This document shows, piece after piece, positions 44,910 to 46,178 of a stretch of 46,178 nt of DNA. Made by a program: the position numbers and the translations under genes. This DNA is from Paludibacter jiangxiensis. Lineage in GTDB: Bacteria > Bacteroidota > Bacteroidia > Bacteroidales > Paludibacteraceae. The notes below the pieces were generated by a model, which had not been told where the DNA came from, made no database searches, and saw only the letters and a list, made by a program, of their open reading frames with translations. How positions within the stretch are numbered: position 1 is the first letter of the stretch; each line of letters begins with the position of its first letter. The stretch spans positions 1 to 46,178 of the forward strand of contig CAMBSB010000023.1 of the NCBI GenBank assembly GCA_945870155.1, in the 5' to 3' direction.

Positions 44910-45104
44910 TTGAATAAAAATTGAAAATATGTTCGTTGAAAATAGAAATTGAAATATAAATTCTGGACAAATTTACTTCTTTTTATTGCAAAATGAACGA
45001 TTTTACACAATTAAAATTGGATGCTTTTTAAAATAGTGGCTAAATTCAAGTTGTAAATGCAACTTTAATTATTTTTAATTTATTTGTTTAAAAAGTATGT
45101 TTGG

Positions 45105-45174
45105 CGAAAAAATCGAGGATAACTTTTTTCGAGCTCGATGGGGCGGCTCCAAAAGTTATCACCCGCTTTTTTCG
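45105..45174. repeat. Nested inverted repeat at the end of the IS30 gene
   Basis: CGAAAAAA (45105-45112) pairs with TTTTTTCG (45167-45174), and inside it GATAACTTTT (45118-45127) with AAAAGTTATC (45151-45160). The transposase stop lies within the right arm. It may be the end of the insertion sequence plus a terminator guarding against read-through. Confidence 0.6.
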
Positions 45175-46175
45175 AATGTATTCCAGACTCTCGAAACTAT
45201 CTGATTTGGAGATAAGTATCCAAATCTTTTTCTTGGTCTGTTGTTTAACTGTTGTTCCACATATTGTACATAATCATGTGAAACATAATCAAAATCAACT
45301 TTCTTTGGAATATATTGTCTAACCAGACGATTATAGTTTTCATTTGATCCTCTTTGCCAACTTGCAAAAGGCTTGGCAAAAAAGAAGTCAATATTTAATT
45401 CTGTGGCTATCATTTGATGGGCGGAAAATTCTTTTCCATTATCAGATGTAATTGTGTGAAGAAAAGGTTTCCAATCCTTTAAACAATTAATAGTAGCCAC
45501 AGCAAGTTGTTCAGCATCTTTGCCAGCCAACTTACTGAGTTTAGCCAAACCAGTAGCTCTGTCATTGATGGTTAAGATAGCGTTTTTGTGATTTTTACCT
45601 ATAATCAGGTCAATTTCTAAATCCCCAAAACGCTCTCGCAGCTCAACTTCAGGCGGTCTTTGAGATATATCTGTGCGATTGGGGATTGTTCCCCGTTTGT
45701 CATAAATCAAACTTCGCTTTTTGTAGTGACGTCCTCGGTTTCTCAAGTCAAGATAAAGCGTTCCTTGTTTACGCTTATCTTTCCATATAAACTGATAGAT
45801 GCGTTCGTGTGACACACAGTTATCTCCATTTGTTTTGGCAGCACCTGCAATTTGTTCCGGACTGTATTTGAGACGCAATCTCTCTCGCACATAATCCGCA
45901 ACTTCAGGTGTGAAGGTTCTGGGTTTAGCTTTGTATTCCTGACGCTTCAGGTATTTACGTTGCGCTAAATCATCTCTGTACTGGCCAGATCGGACATCTG
46001 CATTGCGGCGGATTTCACGACTGACTACTGATTTATCTTTATTTATAACACGGGCAATCTCACTTTGTGGATAGCCATTTTGCAACATTGTGCAAATAGT
46101 ATATCTTTGTTCTCTGGTTAAATGACTCATAAATGTCAACTTTGGTCGGTAGACAATATAAGTAATTTTTCCCAT
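45159..46175 (-). CDS. IS30-family transposase
   Basis: A 338-codon frame; the true start is probably M16 (MSHLTREQRYTICTMLQNG, ATG at 46130-46128), giving 323 residues, the usual size. An N-terminal HTH (SEIARVINKDKSVVSREIRR) is followed by an integrase-core DDE domain: FGDLEIDLIIG with the first Asp, TITSDNGKEF with the second, and the Glu in GSNENYNRLVRQYIPKK. The gene is whole, so the copy may be active. The 5' end of the element probably lies at or past the window edge; terminal repeats could not be settled. CCAAA-GTT segments at 45149-45157 and 46138-46147 are weakly inverted and only a possibility. Confidence 0.92.
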   Translation of the reverse strand: MGKITYIVYRPKLTFMSHLTREQRYTICTMLQNGYPQSEIARVINKDKSVVSREIRRNADVRSGQYRDDLAQRKYLKRQEYKAKPRTFTPEVADYVRERLRLKYSPEQIAGAAKTNGDNCVSHERIYQFIWKDKRKQGTLYLDLRNRGRHYKKRSLIYDKRGTIPNRTDISQRPPEVELRERFGDLEIDLIIGKNHKNAILTINDRATGLAKLSKLAGKDAEQLAVATINCLKDWKPFLHTITSDNGKEFSAHQMIATELNIDFFFAKPFASWQRGSNENYNRLVRQYIPKKVDFDYVSHDYVQYVEQQLNNRPRKRFGYLSPNQIVSRVWNTFEKSG

Positions 46176-46178
46176 CAG

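Overview
The window is chromosomal DNA of a Bacteroidota (Bacteroidetes) bacterium, most likely order Bacteroidales. The evidence is AT-rich DNA, several secreted proteins with type IX secretion C-terminal sorting domains, FISUMP and carboxypeptidase-regulatory-like domains, a DUF3078 outer-membrane protein, a viroplasmin-type RNase H, and promoters of the Bacteroidetes -33 TTTG / -7 TAnnTTTG type. Calls rest on reading motifs and remembered family features; no database search was run.

Layout. 1-4.6 kb: a secreted regulatory-like-domain protein and an AddA-like helicase-nuclease. 4.6-9.3 kb: six minus-strand exported proteins (barrel-like, lipoprotein-like, two T9SS cargo, one FISUMP, one surface protein). 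9.8-12.8 kb: dGTPase, YgjP-like metallopeptidase and LolD. 12.76-23.70 kb: an integrated element of about 10.9 kb in a tRNA-Arg(CCU) gene. 23.9-34.4 kb: housekeeping genes (LpxL-like acyltransferase, RNase H, O-antigen ligase-like protein, Tag, HD protein, DUF3078, RmuC, RHH protein, YraN, PyrE, SRPBCC, ArgH). 34.4-35.0 kb: a gene-free stretch with a terminator and a candidate small RNA. 35-45 kb: DnaE, thioredoxin, glycosyltransferase, radical SAM, DUF3267, YitT and DnaG. 45.1 kb to the end: an IS30-family transposase.

The integrated element is bounded by 16-bp direct repeats that copy the tRNA 3' end, and by a 23-bp identical subterminal repeat at each side made of paired ATTCTTACC boxes (candidate integrase arm sites). 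It encodes a tyrosine integrase, a MerR/Xis-like HTH protein, a gpII/X-like replication protein and an ORF6N protein. Its most intact cargo is an EcoRI-family adenine methyltransferase that overlaps a DUF262-HNH nuclease gene by 4 nt. I read this pair as a candidate two-gene restriction-modification or defence module.

The module is preceded by a 357-bp gene-free leader with nested long-range inverted repeats, a GAAA tetraloop hairpin, and a hairpin ending three bases before the methyltransferase start. This leader is the least explained structure in the window. Other parts of the element look decayed: a frameshift in a run of nine A's after the integrase, a small broken gene after the nuclease, and a 1.8-kb tract where protein-like sequence jumps between frames and short modules recur.
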